Source of the DNA: Cladochytrium replicatum
Taxonomy: Eukaryota; Chytridiomycota; Chytridiomycetes; Cladochytriales; Cladochytriaceae
Length of the DNA stretch: 64,000 nucleotides
NCBI GenBank assembly: GCA_025526935.1
Contig: JAHLKD010000097.1
Location: forward strand, 124,001 to 188,000
Direction of reading: 5' to 3'
Positions 1 through 12,315 of the stretch are shown here, piece after piece. Below the pieces are notes generated by a model. The model was not told the origin of the DNA. It was given only the letters and a program-made list of their open reading frames with translations, and searched no databases. The position numbers were made by a program, and so were the translations under genes. Each line of letters opens with the position of its first letter. The first letter of the stretch is position 1.

Positions 1-2374
1 ACCTGGTCCGCAGGCAAATGCCTGATCACCAACGAAACAGCTTCTACGATCTTGATCTGCTCGTTTACCGACAGCACGTTCATAAGCTGCGGAACAAATA
101 CATGAAGCTGGTCCAAGAACTGGAGCAGGAACTACCCGACATACAAACGATTAGAACACACCTGGATTCCGTATGGAAACATTCTCACCTGCCCGGCATC
201 CTCAGCAAGATGGCACAGCGCCAACGCGGCAGCCGGCATACTCTCCTTGTCCTCGAACCCTTTAAATATATAATCCAGCTGGTACGGAATATATTGTGGA
301 TGGTTTTTCGTCCACTTTGTATACCGCCCAATCACCAACGTCGCGGCATACCTCAGTCGTGGGTGCAACGGAAGCAACGAAGGCAAAAGGTCCATCACTC
401 TCGGCATCCAGACCGATTCATTGTGCGGCACTTCGCTTCCCATGACTCTAAAAGTAAACAACACGGCTTCGATCGCCTGCCACGTCGGGGCACCGGGCAC
501 GGCACCCCTAGCATCAGGTAGCTGCCCCGCAGAGCTCACAGTAGCCAGATACGCCATCAACATCTCCGTAGGCCGCTTAAGCGCAACCTCGGTCCCCAAA
601 GCGGTAACGCACGCCTTCACGATCTCACCCCACACGTGTCTGAAATCCCTAAAATCATCCTTCTCTCCTGATGTCATCCTATCCACGTCCGCGGGGAACT
701 GCATCCGCGCAGCACTGAGCTCGATGAGTCGCTCGTAGTAGACTGCGAGCCGCTGTCGCGTCGCGATCGCTCCAGCAGCTCTCTCTGTCGCTCTTCCAAG
801 CATCTCGGCTTCGTGCGCTTCATCCTCGTGATCAAGGACTCTCCCCCGTCTCGATGAGTGCGAGCTCGGGTTTGCAGCTTTGATAATATCGTCAATATCT
901 TCAGCGAACTTGCACCACACGTCGCGGACCCACTCCACAACTTTGTAATCGTCGCATGCAGTACAATCCACAAGACTCGCAAAAATTTGCTCGAACGAAC
1001 CGAATTCTTGTAAGATCAAGTTGCTATATGCAAAACCCGTTTCCACGTAGACGATCGCAATGGATTTAACACGTTCTACTTCTCCCGACGCAAGGTATTC
1101 GTTGAGAACCGGACCAAGCTGGATCAGATGTGGATGCAAGGCAGTCACGATCGCCATCTGCTTTTCCTCACGTAGATCCGCTGAGTTTTTGATTACTGCG
1201 GAAAGCCCACGCGACGCCCAGTCCCCATCATCATCGTCTTCAACTTCGAGCGATTTAAACATAAACGCGATAAGTGGTGTTTGGCAGAGGGTGGTGATGT
1301 CGATGTAGTCATTTGGTACCATAGCTTCGATGCATCGAAGGATTGAGACCCGCCATTGTGATTGCTCATCTGGGACATTAGATGCAAATCGACACGATAT
1401 TATGATCAACGATCCTTGTAAGAATACATATAAATACCTGCATGCTCTGACATGTATACCATCAACGCAATCACATCATCGCTGCAATCCGACAAAAGCT
1501 GCTTTTCTCTCTCTTCAAGGACTTCCGGCTGTCGTCCAATCAGAAAAGAGTCCACCAATCAGATTCACAATAACCCTATCAATCTCCAAAACTACCTCCA
1601 TCGATTTATAAGCTCTATTCCGGCTTGTCAACTCAACCGCGAGAAACTCGACATAGTTGAGAAGCACAGGGTACATCTCCAGATCTGACGAGTATCGCTG
1701 CAGCAGCTCCCGCACCGGGTTCTCCCACTCAAGCAGCTGCACCGAAAGTCCCGCCAGAGCTTTTGTGAGATAATCAAGCAATCCAAGCGGTCCCTTTTTG
1801 TATTTCACAATTAGGTCCATAATCGACGCTCGAAGCCCAAATCGGGCTGGACCATCGAGCTGATGAAGATCGTTCACAACCTAACCCCCCACAAAATCGG
1901 GATGAGAAGAGACAATTTATATCAAGGGCTCCTTTTCGGGTTCACCTTTAATCGAAGTTGCATCGCAGAGAATGACCTGTACGATGGCTGCAACGAATCC
2001 TCCCTCAGAAGAGTGCTATAAATCTCCCAAGCTTCGGCCTAATTCCAAGATAGCAAACGCAAATCGCATTAAATCAGTGAGTGTGGAAATTCAACCCCCT
2101 CCAATCAAGTGTCGAGACAATCCCCCAATCCGGATGCCCCGCAATTCAATCACATCGATTGGCACTGAGAGCTCCGCACTCATCCACAATTCATCAATCA
2201 GCATAGGGTCAATTTAAAGTCCATCCCACCCCAGTGTGAGAGAGTCACACGAGTAGTTACCGTCTTCTGGAAGCGAGTGAGCCAGTCGAGAGCTTCCTTC
2301 CTCTTCAGCGGATCGACTCCATTCATCACATCGATAGCCACCAAGACTTCGCGGCCGATCTGTTGGGTTGACAT
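1..2374 (-). CDS. Mtr10/transportin-3 family nuclear import receptor (3' part outside window)
   Basis: Karyopherin-beta of the Mtr10/TNPO3/importin-13 group, which carries cargo such as SR-type RNA-binding proteins into the nucleus in a Ran-dependent way. The first in-frame ATG is at 2374. The N-terminal exon (about 2265-2374) has an importin-N start (REVLVAIDVMNGVDPLKRKEA, then LDWLTRFQKT). A later exon near 1515-1877 has NDLHQLDGPARFGLRASIMD and the HEAT helix LLEWENPVRELLQRY. The long exon of about 190-1409 carries helical repeats, including MDLLPSLLPLHPRLRYAATL and YIPYQLDYIFKGFEDKE, both typical of TNPO3. A donor GTGAGA near 190 leads into a further exon (about 1-124) that still matches the family, so the gene is cut by the window edge. 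The second exon, near 1900-2050, is the least certain part. Family-level call; the exact yeast orthologue is inferred. Confidence 0.8.
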
Positions 2375-2674
2375 TTGGAATTGTTGAAACGCCACACGCT
2401 TTTTACCACAAAATAAGATTTCCTTGCTTGAAAGTTATGTCGATATTAACCCAATTGTCCTTTTTTATTAAATTCTACCTATCTTCACAGAGTCAGAAAT
2501 TAGTGCCACCGCAGCACTTTGAATCACAATTTCACAGCAACAAAACAAAACGATATCAAACAGCTGCCACAGAGCGGTTCGAAACCAAATACAAAAGCAA
2601 AATGCTGGAGGCGACTCGAATAAGGCAAACTAAGCACTCTCCGAGAAACTCCCTGATCCTTCAGAAGCAAAGCA

Positions 2675-4542
2675 TTACTGTTCAGGTGCTTTGTGCACTT
2701 CCTCGGTCGCTTTGTCCCCTTCCTCCTCGTTCACGGCCGTGTACTCTCCCTGTTCACCGACAACCACAGTCGCAGACGTATCGTAAAGCGACCCCTTCGT
2801 GTCCCGCTCAAACTCTTCCGAAAGCTCCTCGAGCGTTTTTCCCTTCGTCTCGGGCACCCAGTACGTGAAGATCAATCCGCCCAAATTGCAAGCGGCGAAG
2901 ATCCACAGGCAGGTCTGCAGTCCGCCAGGCGCGTTGGTAGCGACCCACTGGAACCCGAGCGCTGCAATGATGGCGCCGGCTTTACCTGCACCAGCCGAGA
3001 TACCGTGTGCGGACGAGCGGACTTGGGTCGGGAAACATTCAGCTGGAATAATGAAGGTGGTGGTGTTGGGGCCAAAGTTGAAGAAGAACCTATGGTAACG
3101 CATCAGAGTCGAAATGCGCCCTGTTTGATCTAAACTTACTGTGCAGCAGAGTATACGATGACAAAACCAGCCTGGGAGTTGGCCTTAAGGACATCGTATG
3201 TACCAGCGAGGATAGCGAAAAGGATGGTGAGCATGGCGAAACCCATGTACTGGATGGGCTTACGGCCCCAGATATCGATCAACCCAACGGTGAAGAAGTA
3301 TCCCGGAAGGTTTCCTAACGTTCCCACATTAGCCCACGCACTGCAACGGAAGCAAGTATCCTACTCACCGCAAAGGTTGACAATGCAGTTACCGACAACG
3401 CGAGCCCAGATTCCCTGGAAAGGGTAGTCTGCAGGGTCCTTCGAGTCGCCGTATCCAATGTATCCGAGCACACTTGATGTGTTGAGGTTCGTTCCGTAAA
3501 AGCCAATGTCGAGCAAGAACCAGGTCATCGAAGTAGCGATAAGGGTGCGAGCGTTCTTCCATTTTCCAAAGTACGCCTTGAAAGCCTGGCCGTACTTCTT
3601 CGCCACGCTCACTTCCTGGTGAACGTAAGAAGTGTCGGCCTTGTCAACGGAAACACCGGCACCGACAAAGTTGTTCGCAGCCAATGCCGAGCGCTCGACA
3701 TCTTCCAACACGTCCAGAGCGAAACGCGGGGTCTCGGGAATGGTGAGACGGTAGTACACGGCAAGGAGGGCTGGTACGGCACCGAAACCGAGGAGAATGC
3801 GCCAGACGTAGTCGAGGTTGTTATGGTCGGCGATGATGGCGTCCTTGAAAGCAGCGACGGAGACGATTCCCACCAACGCACCGAGAAGCTGGCCAACGCC
3901 CTGCATTGCGAAGACGGTGGCGACCATGGTACCGCGGTACTTTGAAGCAGCGAATTCAGAGGTGATGATGGCGGAAACTGGGTAGTCACCACCGACCCCG
4001 ATACCGAGAATGAAGCGCCAGAATCCGAGAACACCAAGAATGTCGATACCAGCTTTGGGTGATGCAGAAAGCGCTGAACCGACGGCACCGACGATCAAGA
4101 TGATCAGCTCGATACCGTACATTTTCTTTCGACCAAGAATGTCACTGGTATCAAACAAAGACAATAAGCATGCATGAAGTGCTGATAGAGAACTCTCCTA
4201 CTTACCCAAGGACACCGAAACCAATCTGGCCGAACAAATTACCGATGGAAGACGCAGCCTTGACCATTCCATCTTGAATAAACAAGGGCAGTTTGTAGTT
4301 GGTCGATCCAAAGTAGATGACAGCTATCATCGGCACAACCAGACCGATGACAAAGTTGTCGTACGAGTCTGTCAAGAAACCCGAGCCGGCGACAAGGATG
4401 GCTCTCACATGAGCTGAAGAGAACTTTGCAGTGTCCAGCTAAGGTGGATTTACTGGAATGAATATCAAGACGTAATGATAATCAGAAGCTGAAGAAATAC
4501 CTGGTTGAGAACATGGGCTTTCCTTGCTGCCGCGTCTTCCAT
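2675..4542 (-). CDS. PHO84-type inorganic phosphate:H+ symporter (MFS)
   Basis: High-affinity phosphate permease of the major facilitator superfamily, expected in the plasma membrane. Five exons: 4501-4542, 4206-4438, about 3365-4144, about 3137-3327 and 2675-about 3090. The start ATG at 4542 opens MEDAAARKAHVLN and is spliced to a segment with VRAILVAGSGFLTDSYDNFV, the first membrane helix of PHO84 proteins. The third exon has DILGRKKMYG (the MFS loop 2-3 motif) and FWRFILGIGVGGDYPVSAII, the family signature around helix 4. The last exon has NFGPNTTTFIIPAECFPTQV and then VPETKGKTLEELSEEF, the classical end of sugar/phosphate porters. The cytosolic tail ends in KAPEQ. Length (about 550 residues) is normal for the family and no break is seen. 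A decayed relative lies immediately downstream at 5196-5895. Confidence 0.9.
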
Positions 4543-5195
4543 TGGGGTTATGGGGGTGAGTTGAGCTCAGCAAGGTTTTTTGGTTGGGTGAATAATCACG
4601 GATGGGAAATCAGCGAATCCCTAAATAGAAGCATCGAAAATTTCGCCACTTTTTCTTTTTACTTCGTTTTGAAATTTGATTGGTTTTTTCATTGCAAAAA
4701 AAGGAAGGACATGTCATGGCACAATTGTTTTCTTGCGTCATATTCTGATTGTTACGTATTACAACAGCATAATTGTATCAACATATGTTGGATATCGAGG
4801 GATAGGTATTTTGGCTCAGTGGTTAGTTTAACACCATGAACAAGAACGTTGAGCATCGACACTGCACTTCGAGCACCAGTGAACAGCAATCCAGAAATCT
4901 GATAATTGTCAAGCTGGATCAATGAAGTAACTTCGTTATTATGAGATTTGGAAAATTGTAACATTGCTTTGAAGAATAAACATAGAGAATTGCAACTTAC
5001 TGAAAGGAAATCTTAGAAATACTGCGTGCACAAGTTTTCTCTACATGATCAATTATTTTATAGAAGGGCACTGTGGGTTTGATCACCATCAAATGCCATG
5101 CGGTACAAGCAAATAACAAAACAAAAATGCGCAAAAACATCATTTGGCACATGAAGAAAATACTTCACACCAACTCCCAAAAACAAACACACAAT
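4543..5195. other. Intergenic, no gene seen
   Basis: Upstream region of the phosphate permease and tail side of the decayed copy. AT-rich. Only short unrelated reading frames are present on either strand and no RNA gene was recognised, so it probably holds the permease promoter next to 4542. Confidence 0.4.
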
Positions 5196-5895
5196 CTATG
5201 CAGTCTCCTGGGCAGCCTTCTCCTCCTTAACCTCCTCCTTGGTTGCAGCATCGCCGGCCACAACGGTTGCAGAGGTGTCGTATAACTCACGAGTTTCGCG
5301 GTCAAACTCTTCCGAGAGCTCCTCGAGTGTTTTGCCCTTGGTCTCAGGTACCCAGATGGTGAAAATAAAACCCCAAGTTGCACGCAGCAAAGATCCATAG
5401 GCAGGTCTGGAGACCACCGGCGGTGTTGGGGGCGATCCATAGGAAACCGAGGGCGGCAATGAAGGCACCGGCCTTACCGGATCCAGCAGAGATACGGTGT
5501 GCGGACGAACGGACCTGGGTAGGGAAGCACTCGGCGGGAATAATGAAGGTGGTGGTGTTGGGACCGAAATTGAACAAGAATCAAAGCGATTGTTTAGGTC
5601 GCAATATGGATTTTTTGTGGCGTAGACGACGACAAAGCCAGCCTTGGAGTTGGCCATAAGGATTTCGTATGCACCAGCGAGGATGCCCAGATGTCGATGA
5701 AACCGACGGTGAAGAAGTAGCCGGGAAGGTTACCTATTGCATCACCATCAAATAAATTTAAGCTTCAAAACAGTCTATTTAAAACTAACCGCAAAGGTGA
5801 CGATGGCGTTACCGACAACACGAGCCCAGATACCCTGGAAGAAGAAGTCTGCGGGGTCCTTCCAGTCACCGTATCCAATGTATCCTGGTTCATAT
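5196..5895 (-). pseudogene. Decayed PHO84-type phosphate permease copy
   Basis: The C-terminal part of a second phosphate permease. Near 5800-5895 the minus strand reads GYIGYGDWKDPADFFFQGIW then ARVVGNAIVTFA, matching exon 3 of the intact gene. Near 5690-5730 only NLPGYFFTVGFIDIW remains; the stretch that should link it to the next helix is deleted. At 5344-5577 the NFGPNTTTFIIPAECFPTQV block is open, but a one-base deletion near 5375 shifts WVPETKGKTLEELSEEF into another frame. The tail ends KAAQETA before a stop at 5196. The first two thirds of the protein are absent. Most likely a tandem duplicate of the upstream gene that lost function by deletion and frameshift. Confidence 0.85.
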
Positions 5896-6894
5896 TTTTG
5901 TAACCCCTATTGTAGAACCAAACACAGCATTGGAAATTTGATGCCGAACATAGGCACAACAACGTTCATGCGCCGACTCTTCTAGGATCACGTTGCATCA
6001 AGTATATTCAAAATTCACATTTAGGGGTTTCAACTTTCATGGGTCATTCATTCTTGCAAAAGATCGTGGAGGACAAGATTAAGAGAGAAACGAAGATCCC
6101 TGTTACAAACGAAGACATTCCATAAATTTGAAGGACCAAGAGATTTCTGGGATGGACAGAAGGGTTTTGTGCGTTGTATTATATACTGGAGCCACTGCTA
6201 TTTTGTTCACCGTAAGAGCAATCATTCTGCGATTGTCGAAATGATTTTCCTTTAACCAAAGTGATAATATGGTCAGGGAAATTATGTCGCTGGCAGGCTC
6301 AGATGAAAGAACATACATCCATTCTTCCATTTTCGGTGTGCCGATTCCATTCAATACCAAAATGCTTCTCTGCGAAAGATGAGATGTTCCTTGTACTCAT
6401 CGGGTGTGCTGAGCATGGAGCATTATACATAAATTAGGCAATAATGTGAACGTATCCTCACACGGAGAATGAATATTAATTTCGATAAGAGAAGCTTCGG
6501 TGTACATCGACGAGCTGAGCTGTGTAGTTTGTGTAACAAATCGTGTTGGAAACGGGCTTCTGACCTTTGCCCAAGTCTGACAAAATTTTCGGGTCGGATG
6601 AAATTTGGAAGCATCATTTCAGGGACTCAGGGATTGTGCCGCTGCACCATGTCCATGTCCATGCACGAGCCTGCTTTGAGGAGAGCAAGAGCGCAAAACA
6701 GAACTTCTCTACTATCTTCAAAGCGGTCGCTCTAAATCATTAACGATTCAAAATCGATTTTGCCTGTCGAGCTGGAGATGAAAAAATTTATGCATCGAAC
6801 CGCACATGACATGGCTTTGAACCTGATCAAACCTGCTGTATTAGTCGTTTATAAGTGAGCCAGACATCCGTTTCCCAACATAGTGTGTCCCAAC
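5896..6894. other. Intergenic, no gene seen
   Basis: About 1 kb between the decayed permease and the GH79 gene. Scattered short reading frames without recognisable motifs. The last 100 bases before 6895 would hold the GH79 promoter. Confidence 0.4.
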
Positions 6895-8677
6895 ATGATT
6901 CCAACTGTCACCGCTTTGGCTCTCTTGGCCGCATGGTCTGCTCCCACGACTGTCGTAGCACAATCGGGCTTTGCAATTCCCGCGAATGCCGTTGCGAACA
7001 CGCAAGGGCCTTTGAAGCAGGCGATCGTTGGAGTTAGCTTCGAGTTCTTCACGTTCCCCGAGTACTTCAATGGCGCAGTGATGCCGCTCACCAGTCAGTG
7101 TCTGGCGAACTTGGCCGTAGTTGCGGGGAAATACCCCCCCATTCGCATTGGGGGAACGACACAGTAAGTACATATGGAATTGTTTCTTAAAAGTCCAAAG
7201 AAGGCAGTTTGGGGCTTTTAGGACATGGTCGGAGAGCAATCCCACGGTCCCATTTTCATCGCAATATTTTTTCTGAAGTTTTACCAACCTTCAATAGGGA
7301 TCGTGCGACATACAATGCCACTTTGGCATCTGCAGTCAGCTACTCCGTCGCTTCTCCGAATGATGCGCCCGCGTCGCTGACATACGGGCCGAGTTTCATG
7401 GACATTGCGGGAACTTATGCTGGCGATGTTACATTGGGCTTGAACCGTCGATTGAACCAGCTGGACAATACCATAGCCGCTGCGAAGTATGGTGTCGATC
7501 ATATTCCCAAATTGACTGCCATCGAGCTTGGCAACGAGCCTGAATGTAAGGCACTCTGTGTATTGGTCACCGTGGCGAAGATAAGCTCATTTCTGGAAAT
7601 AGTTTACGGTTCCTCTTCCCCCATTGCTGGTGGAAAAACATGGGACCCTGCGGCGGACTCTGTTTCACAGACTTCGTGGCAGAAATCTGTAGGTGAAGCT
7701 GTGAATCGCACTTCGATCATCCAAGGTATAACAATAAAATTGGCTACATTGTGCCTACTTTCGCTGAAAATTCTCCGTTGAATCAAGGTGGTGTGCGCCT
7801 TCAACCTCAATTCGGTTGGTCGATCGCTCAATTGGTCCCCGTCGAGACTTCGAGCGGCTCTGACAAGTATGTGACCTCCTTCGGAGAGCACTCATACCCT
7901 CAGTCTGCCTGCGGTGGTGCAGCCACAAACCTCGGTGATCTAATGAGCCACAAGTCAATTGTCAGCTACTGTACACAATACGCCGCTGAGAGCAAGGCTG
8001 CTCGCTCGATCGGCAAGAGCTACTTCATTTCCGAGACCAACTCCGCAACCTGTGGTGGTGGTGGAATTTCACCTACCTTCGGTGCTGCCCTCTGGATCGT
8101 CGATTACAACATGCAGCTGATCCTTAATGGCGCACAGGAGGTCTACTTCCATGCTGGCACAATTGGAAACTGTATGTTATTTGTCTTTACTAACGAGCTC
8201 ACTGATTAAGTTCCTTGTAATTTTTTAGGCCCTTACTGCTGGTGGGGACGCAACAAGGTCTTTGCTCCATACTACGGCGCCTACTTCTCCGCGCGTGTCT
8301 TGGCTGGTGCTTCAAGCATTCAAGCTTTGGACGACGGAAAGTCCGCATACGCTTCCTACGCATTGTACGATGCTTCTGGGGCTCCGTTTAAAGCCCTTCT
8401 CTACAACTCAGATGTTTACACGTCGGGCACCCGTGCCTCTCGCACTTTTACTCTTTCAGGCATTACTGCTTCTTCTGTGTCTGCCTTGCGACTAACTGGT
8501 TCGGCTGCCAACTCCCTTGTTGAGAATGGCTTCATCCCTTCAATCGGTGGCCTCTCGTTCTCCAACACGGACTGCTCGCCGGTTGGCGTTGAAAAGCTGG
8601 AAAGCTTTGCAGTGACCTCGGGAACAGTGACGATCGCTGTTAACGCAAGTGAGATGGTTCTCGTTTTCTTGAAGTAG
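6895..8677 (+). CDS. Secreted glycoside hydrolase family 79 (beta-glucuronidase-like)
   Basis: Extracellular GH79 enzyme, a family that releases glucuronic acid or methyl-glucuronic acid from proteoglycans such as arabinogalactan. Exons approximately 6895-7163, 7299-7545, 7603-7724, 7789-8174 and 8229-8677. The ATG at 6895 gives a signal peptide (MIPTVTALALLAAWSAPTTV, cut near VAQS). The barrel starts with GVSFEFFTFPEYFNG and IRIGGTTQDRATY. The acid/base glutamate is in IELGNEPEF and the probable nucleophile in YFISETNSATCGGGG. The C-terminal beta domain (SALRLTGSAANSLVENGFIP to the end ASEMVLVFLK) matches the GH79 C-terminal domain. Splicing restores frame at every junction, for example NEPE-FYGSSSPIAGG across intron 2. 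Intact. Substrate cannot be read from sequence. Confidence 0.87.
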
Positions 8678-9069
8678 AAGTAGATTGTTAACATTGCTCG
8701 AGGCAATGATTCAGTATTATCGTCTACAATACATTTCAAATTTTTTTGTACTTCAAAATTCAGCATCGAACTGTTGGGTACTCTTCCTCACATCCCAGCA
8801 CAATCAAATGGGAAGCATTAGAAAAACTGCTGAGTTGCCCAGGTGTTGTAGAGAAAGGCTTTGGTGGGGGCCGACTGTGTAGTCTAAACATGTTTAACTG
8901 TGTTGTGTATCTGCTGATCCTTCGAAACAGGGAAAGGCTTGAGACCCCACACCTCTGCGCAACAACTGCAACCATAAAATTTATGCGTCGTTGACTTTGA
9001 CCCACAGTCATTGCAAGATACTTAAGCAGATGTTCCGCAACTATACCTGCAACCGACGAGATCTTTAAA

Positions 9070-10738
9070 ATGGCACACTCACTTTGGCTACACGTCCAGC
9101 ACGGGTTCGTCTGCAACAGGTTGTGCGCTTTCATGCTACGATTTTAGTTGCCTTATCTGGCTTTGCGATACCCACTATTGCCGTACACAACACTCATGAC
9201 CCATTGAAGCAGGTGATCGTAGGAATCAGTTTCGTGTTCTTCACGTTTCAACGATTATGAAATGCTCTCACTCGACAGTGCTTGGCGAATCTCGCGGGGG
9301 TTGGTTGAAAATATTCTGCAATCCGTATCATTCGTATCGGTGGAAATAAGCAGTAAGATAAAAGGAAAAATAATTTGATTTTTCGAAGAATATACGATCT
9401 AAACTCTCGAAAACAAAGGGATTGTGCACTTTCATCCCCGAATTCAGAGCTCGCGAACCTACTTCGTCACTTCTCCTGAGGACGCACCACAAAATGTAAC
9501 ATACGGATCTGGTTTCATGTATCTTGCCGGACAGCGTCAGGGAGACGTTATCTTGGGTTTGAACCGACGATTGAATCATTGCCGCTGCTAAGTATGCGGC
9601 GGACAACATTTGCACCTTGAACCTTGACAGCCATAGAGCTCGGGAATGAACCAGAATGTAAGATAACATTTTGGTCAAAACTTTGTGCTGACATTTGGAT
9701 CAGTTTCGGTTCTAGCTCTCTGATTGCTGGTGGGACACATGGGACCCTACGGCAGACTCTTTCTCAGACTGCATGGCAAAAGGCGGTCGGAGATGCAATT
9801 AACCGTATTTCAATAATCCAAGATAAAAGATGTAATCCATGGCTTCTGTCAACGTATTTTTACTGAGATACCTTGTGATTTCATCAGCCGGTGTCCATTT
9901 TCAACTTCAGACGGTTAGTCGATGGCCCAATTGATGGTCGCAGAATTTCGACTGGAGCTGAAAATATGTGACCTCCCTCAGGGAGCACTCGAACCCCCAG
10001 TCTGCTTGCGGTGGTGTCTCCACCAACCTCAGCAATTTTGAGAGCCATAAGTCGATCGGAAACTACTCCGCTCAGTACGCCTCTGAGAGCTATGCTGCTC
10101 ACTCGCTCCATCGGTAAATGCTTTTCCATCTCCGAGACCAACTCCACAAACGTGCGACGGTGGTGGGATCTCCCCGACTTTCGGTGCTGCATTTTGGATC
10201 GACGACTAAAACGTGCAGCTGATCATCAACGGGGCACAACAGATCTACTCTCGTGCTGGCACTATTGCCAACTGTATGTGACCTCACTGAAACCGGGAGG
10301 CAGACTGTTGACCTGGTATTTAGGTCCGTATTGCTGGTTGGACGCGAAATGGTTTATGCACCTATTCTACGTCGCATACTTTTCTGCGCGAGTGCTGGCG
10401 GGTGGATCAAGCTTTCAAGATCTTGATGATGGAAAATCCGCATATGCTGCATACGCCTTGTACAATGAATTCGGATCGCCATTCAAAGTCCCTCCTCTAC
10501 AATTCAGATTTCGGGTCTCGGGAATCACTTCCACATCTGTCTCTGGTCGTCGATTTACAGGTGCGCAGCCAATGCGCTTGCTGAGAGTGGATCAACTTCG
10601 TCCATCGGTGGTCTGAGGTTCTCAAGCGCTGACTGCTCACCTGTCGGCGCTGATACTATGGAAAGCTTTCCCGTGAACTCTGGAAGCGTCACTAACTCGT
10701 TGAATGCTAGTGAAATGGTGTGGTTGTACTTGACGTAG
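9070..10738 (+). pseudogene. Decayed GH79 copy
   Basis: A second GH79 gene in the same orientation about 400 bp downstream, colinear with the intact one but broken in all frames. Recognisable fragments in order: HDPLKQVIVGISFVFFTF near 9195, LGLNRRLN near 9555, TAIELGNEPE at about 9625, LIAGG..TWQKAVGDAINRISI-like sequence at 9720-9830, HLSEGALEPPVCLRWC-like out-of-frame sequence near 9985, GKCFSISETNS at about 10110-10145, ARVLAGGSSFQDLDDGKSAY at about 10390-10445, and the end NASEMVWLYLT before a stop at 10738. Several frameshifts and in-frame stops separate them. Active-site words remain, so decay looks fairly recent. Confidence 0.88.
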
Positions 10739-12074
10739 ATTCGTAGATTTTAGAGCTCACGCATGGAGTATACAGACAACTTCTTAAACTGGAGCCTCCA
10801 CGGCGTATGGATTATTTCAGAACAAAATCCATTCTTGTCCACCTTTGATCGAATTGCTTAGGCAGAGTCCTAATGCATCCTGGTCCAAACCGATAGGATC
10901 GCCATCTTCGTCCCTCATGTAAGCGACTTCCCTTCCATTTTAATGGGCGTCTTTGAATGGGAGTTTCATAAAATAGGGTCCCCAGTATAACCTGACAATA
11001 TTCGTTAAGCTGAGAACGACGCTTGTTCGAAACAGATTCCGTGACGACCATTTTTGGGGCTAGAGGTAAGGAATAATTCTGACCGAAGACTGTGTTTCCC
11101 CACTTCATTCATTGGGGAATGAGTCCTTGAGCCTTTCGAGAAAGAAACAAGCGTAAGAGATTGCATCTCTCGTGATAGTTCCCAAACTCCCGGTGAAACT
11201 TGTAAAACATGTCCAAGGTTCATTACATGATTCGTTATTCTTGACGCAGAGCACCTCGACGACAAAGAAGTCCTTGTTTGTCTCTCGGTTGAAGTCGGGT
11301 CACTTTTGCATCCTCGACCTCATCGAGCGACAAATCTCATCCTCGTCTGGGGGAGAGCTCAGCTTGGAGGAACGTGCCGACATTGAGCTGCCTCCTGGGT
11401 ATTGAGGGAGACGTAAAATCTTTCATAGGAGATCTCGCTTCAATTTGAGGTTTTAGTTTTGGAGAAAGTGAAGGCAAGTTGGCTTATCGTTCTGCTGGCT
11501 CGAAAACAAATAGGGTCGGCGTAGCACCTTTTGACGGGAACCATCAGGGTCTCCACAGTGGCCACCTTCCTTCTCTTCCAAGGACACCACAAAAGTCGCA
11601 CATGCTAACGCTCAGCTCGTTGTCGTTTTCTGCATTAATGGTGGGATAACGACAGCGACCTTTTTTGAAACATCCAGGCTTGAGTAGCTCGGTGTACAGA
11701 TCCGAAGATACCTAAACGTGCTTTCGGGATATACCCGGTAGTGGTATGAAAAAAGTTGGTTTCGCCAGTCTTTGGACCCCCAGAACACAGATGGCAGATG
11801 GTTGCGTATACCAAAGGAGTCAGTGACGGTAGGGACAGATATCTCGGCGTTTTCGTGAGGCCACTCAGAAATGAAAAGGAAGAGGCTGCCGGAGATGCAC
11901 GGAGTCGGCCCATTGTGAATTTTTCCATCAATATATTGCGCAGACGTCATTGCGAGTGACACTTCCGCCGAAACATTCACGGCATTTGACGCACGTGTAC
12001 CTGGTTGGGGATTCACTACCCTGTACGACCTTGCGCATATTTCCAATGCGCTGACCTACGACGGAACGCTCAAC

Positions 12075-12150
12075 ACCTGGAGCTATTGTGCTAGCTACAG
12101 TACAGTTAAAAACGCCTTACCGCTGCAAGGAGAGCCCTTGGTTTTTAACA
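12075..12150 (-). repeat. Truncated LTR fragment
   Basis: Reverse complement of the first 76 bases or so of the 476-bp LTR at 42558 and 44436. It ends GTTTTTAACA at 12150, which is the LTR terminus. The rest of the LTR is missing. Divergence from the young copies is visible (for example TTGCAGCGGTAAGG in place of TGGCAGCGGTAGGG), so it is an older insertion. Confidence 0.8.
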
Positions 12151-12270
12151 CTGGGTCGGGTACGGGTTTCGATAATTGCGCGTCAGGTTTTGGCGCTGCT
12201 TCCTGCAGTGACCCGGCAGGTCCCCGGACATACACCACCTGACATTTGGTTTTTTTTGGGTTGACTCTAT

Positions 12271-12315
12271 AACCTGAACCCGACCTGAACCCGACCTGAA
12301 CCCGCTGAACACGCC
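12271..12315 (+). repeat. Short tandem repeat, CTGAACCCGAC-type unit
   Basis: About three consecutive copies of a CCTGAACCCGA unit lie here, the last one degenerate (CCGCTGAACAC). Together with GGGTCGGGTACGGGTT at about 12153 they form a short inverted CCCGAC/GGGTC-rich block of the same type as seen near 30360-30518. Confidence 0.55.

Noticed and set aside
4808-4880. Sequence with a B-box-like look (GGCTCAGTGGTTAGTTTAAC), possible tRNA
   Set aside because: It does not fold into a cloverleaf by eye: no acceptor stem pairing and no normal T arm.
11612-12046. 144-codon minus frame as a gene
   Set aside because: No family motif and located in a stretch of repeats; too weak to call.
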